Shown here in pieces: positions 63,253 through 64,000 of a DNA stretch of 64,000 bases. The first letter of the stretch is position 1. Every line of letters starts with the position of its first letter. Made by a program: the position numbers and the translations under genes. The notes beneath the pieces are model-generated. The model made no database searches, was not told the DNA's origin, and saw only the letters and a program-made list of their open reading frames with translations. This DNA comes from Phytopythium helicoides (Eukaryota > Oomycota > Peronosporomycetes > Pythiales > Pythiaceae), in the NCBI GenBank assembly GCA_024867545.1, contig JANFNE010000011.1, forward strand, positions 1 to 64,000. Direction: 5' to 3'.

Positions 63253-63999
63253 CTACAATCCTCGTTGCTGGCGTCTGGACAGTATATCGAAGAAGTACTC
63301 GCACTCGGATGCCCCGTCGTCGAGCAGGTCTGTGCAGTGAACAGCATTGCGCACGCGGTCGTGGCCGTACTTGGCGCGGAGCGTGTGCGGTCGGAGCTCT
63401 TTGGCCATTTCAACGTCCCACGGCCCTGCTCGGTCGCGGAAAGAAGCCACTGCCTGCTCTGCGCTTGAACCAACAAGTTCCATCGCAATACAAGGGCCGG
63501 TCGTAAAGTGGCTAACCGTCTCGTTGAAGTGCGGGACCACGCCTTCGTACACCTCTAGGAACTCGGCGGCTGTGGTCCTGTCCAAACGGAAAAGTTCCAT
63601 AGCCGATATTCGGACACCTGCATCTGACCTCTGAATCCAGTCCATGACTTCTCCTGCTAGCCCTTCTTTGATGATATGCGGAAGAATAACGCAGCAAGTG
63701 CAGTTCTGGAAAGTGGCGGTCGGCATGTGCGCCGTCTCGAAGAAGAACTCGCGAAATTGCTGTGCCTCAAGGACCCCAGGAGAGCTCTCAAGCTCGCTTT
63801 CTTGGGCTCCAAAACGAGTGCTTAGACTGTTTGTAGCTTGCTTGAGTTTATCAACGCAGTTCTCGCCGACCAGCTCGATCGCGATCACGGGTTGCGACGA
63901 CAACTGATCGATGAGAGCAGGAGATGCACCGCGCTGATAAAAGCTCTCGGCTCTTGAGCGTTCCACTTTTACCATCTTGAGCGCCGATATTGTGAAGTC
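63253..63999 (-). CDS. NME7: Nucleoside diphosphate kinase 7 (NME7), C-terminal part (5' end beyond window)
   Basis: The frame runs off the right end; the last visible codons (DFTISALKMVKVERSRAE) are inside NDK domain A. Domain B is complete: FQNCTCCVILPHIIKEGL, MELFRLDR, GPCIAMELVG, ELRPHTLRAKYG and NAVHCTDLLDDG. The His in NAVH corresponds to the phospho-histidine. Domain A, in contrast, has FGAQESELESS where the N-A-x-H motif is expected, so it seems to lack the catalytic His. NME7 is a gamma-tubulin ring complex component and a microtubule inner protein of axonemes. No intron is needed in the visible part. Confidence 0.92.
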   Translation of the reverse strand, partial: DFTISALKMVKVERSRAESFYQRGASPALIDQLSSQPVIAIELVGENCVDKLKQATNSLSTRFGAQESELESSPGVLEAQQFREFFFETAHMPTATFQNCTCCVILPHIIKEGLAGEVMDWIQRSDAGVRISAMELFRLDRTTAAEFLEVYEGVVPHFNETVSHFTTGPCIAMELVGSSAEQAVASFRDRAGPWDVEMAKELRPHTLRAKYGHDRVRNAVHCTDLLDDGASECEYFFDILSRRQQRGL

Positions 64000-64000
64000 T

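Noticed and set aside
1..64000. Transposons, tRNA, rRNA or CRISPR-like arrays
   Set aside because: I looked for integrase or reverse transcriptase motifs, terminal repeats, cloverleaf-like blocks and spaced repeats and found none; only microsatellites and gene-conversion tracts are present.

Overview
The window looks like nuclear DNA from an oomycete (water mould, stramenopile); Pythium- or Phytophthora-like is my guess and the genus is not proven. It is gene dense, with about 24 protein genes in 64 kb on both strands. Intergenic gaps are mostly 70-600 bp, introns are short GT-AG introns of about 48-100 bp, and I see no transposon, tRNA, rRNA or CRISPR array. Initiator-like motifs (TCATTYY type) precede several starts. 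The products are eukaryotic: snoRNP, U5 snRNP, ER N-glycosylation, AP-type adaptor, SK-type channel, TALE homeobox. Three are cilium or tubulin proteins (EFHC/RIB72, a cytosolic carboxypeptidase, NME7), which fits a zoosporic organism.

Layout. 1-2.0 kb: 3' end of an adaptor beta-subunit-like gene. 2.5-5.3 kb: an SDR oxidoreductase facing a secreted tyrosinase. 5.7-10.6 kb: NOP56, then a three-DM10 EFHC/RIB72 protein. 10.7-17.0 kb (minus): an RPUSD2/PUS9 pseudouridine synthase and a copper P-type ATPase with unusual CxxxC metal-binding modules. 18.5-22.1 kb: mitochondrial RbfA, omega-amidase, and a small mitochondrial membrane protein. 22.2-26.7 kb (minus): two tandem ALG6 glucosyltransferase genes with identical exon structure. 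26.9-34.2 kb: an HSD17B10-like dehydrogenase, a divergent family X DNA polymerase, a double TALE-homeodomain protein, and a phytanoyl-CoA dioxygenase-like protein. 34.3-44.4 kb: an SK-type potassium channel, a doubtful gene or gene relic, an AGTPBP1-type carboxypeptidase, and an LEA2-like membrane protein. 44.5-48.8 kb (minus): PRPP synthetase with an N-terminal presequence, and TRAP1. 49.4-55.7 kb: three FAD-linked D-lactate dehydrogenase genes, one plus and two minus. 55.9-64 kb: an unknown 175-residue protein, a giant glycine-rich membrane protein resembling the plant DUF8003 family, DIB1/TXNL4A, and the 3' end of NME7.

The genes form no single pathway. A mitochondrial theme recurs (RbfA, the small membrane protein, HSD17B10, PRPS, TRAP1, three D-LDHs, possibly omega-amidase). 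The most unusual signals are evolutionary. The ALG6 pair shares a 279-bp tract with one mismatch inside otherwise diverged genes. The D-LDH cluster shows a 174-bp identical tract between inverted copies, one precisely missing intron, and one copy whose single-base frameshift is cancelled if a 71-nt intron is retained. All exon boundaries were worked out by hand from splice consensus, reading phase and paralogue comparison; none was tested against transcripts.
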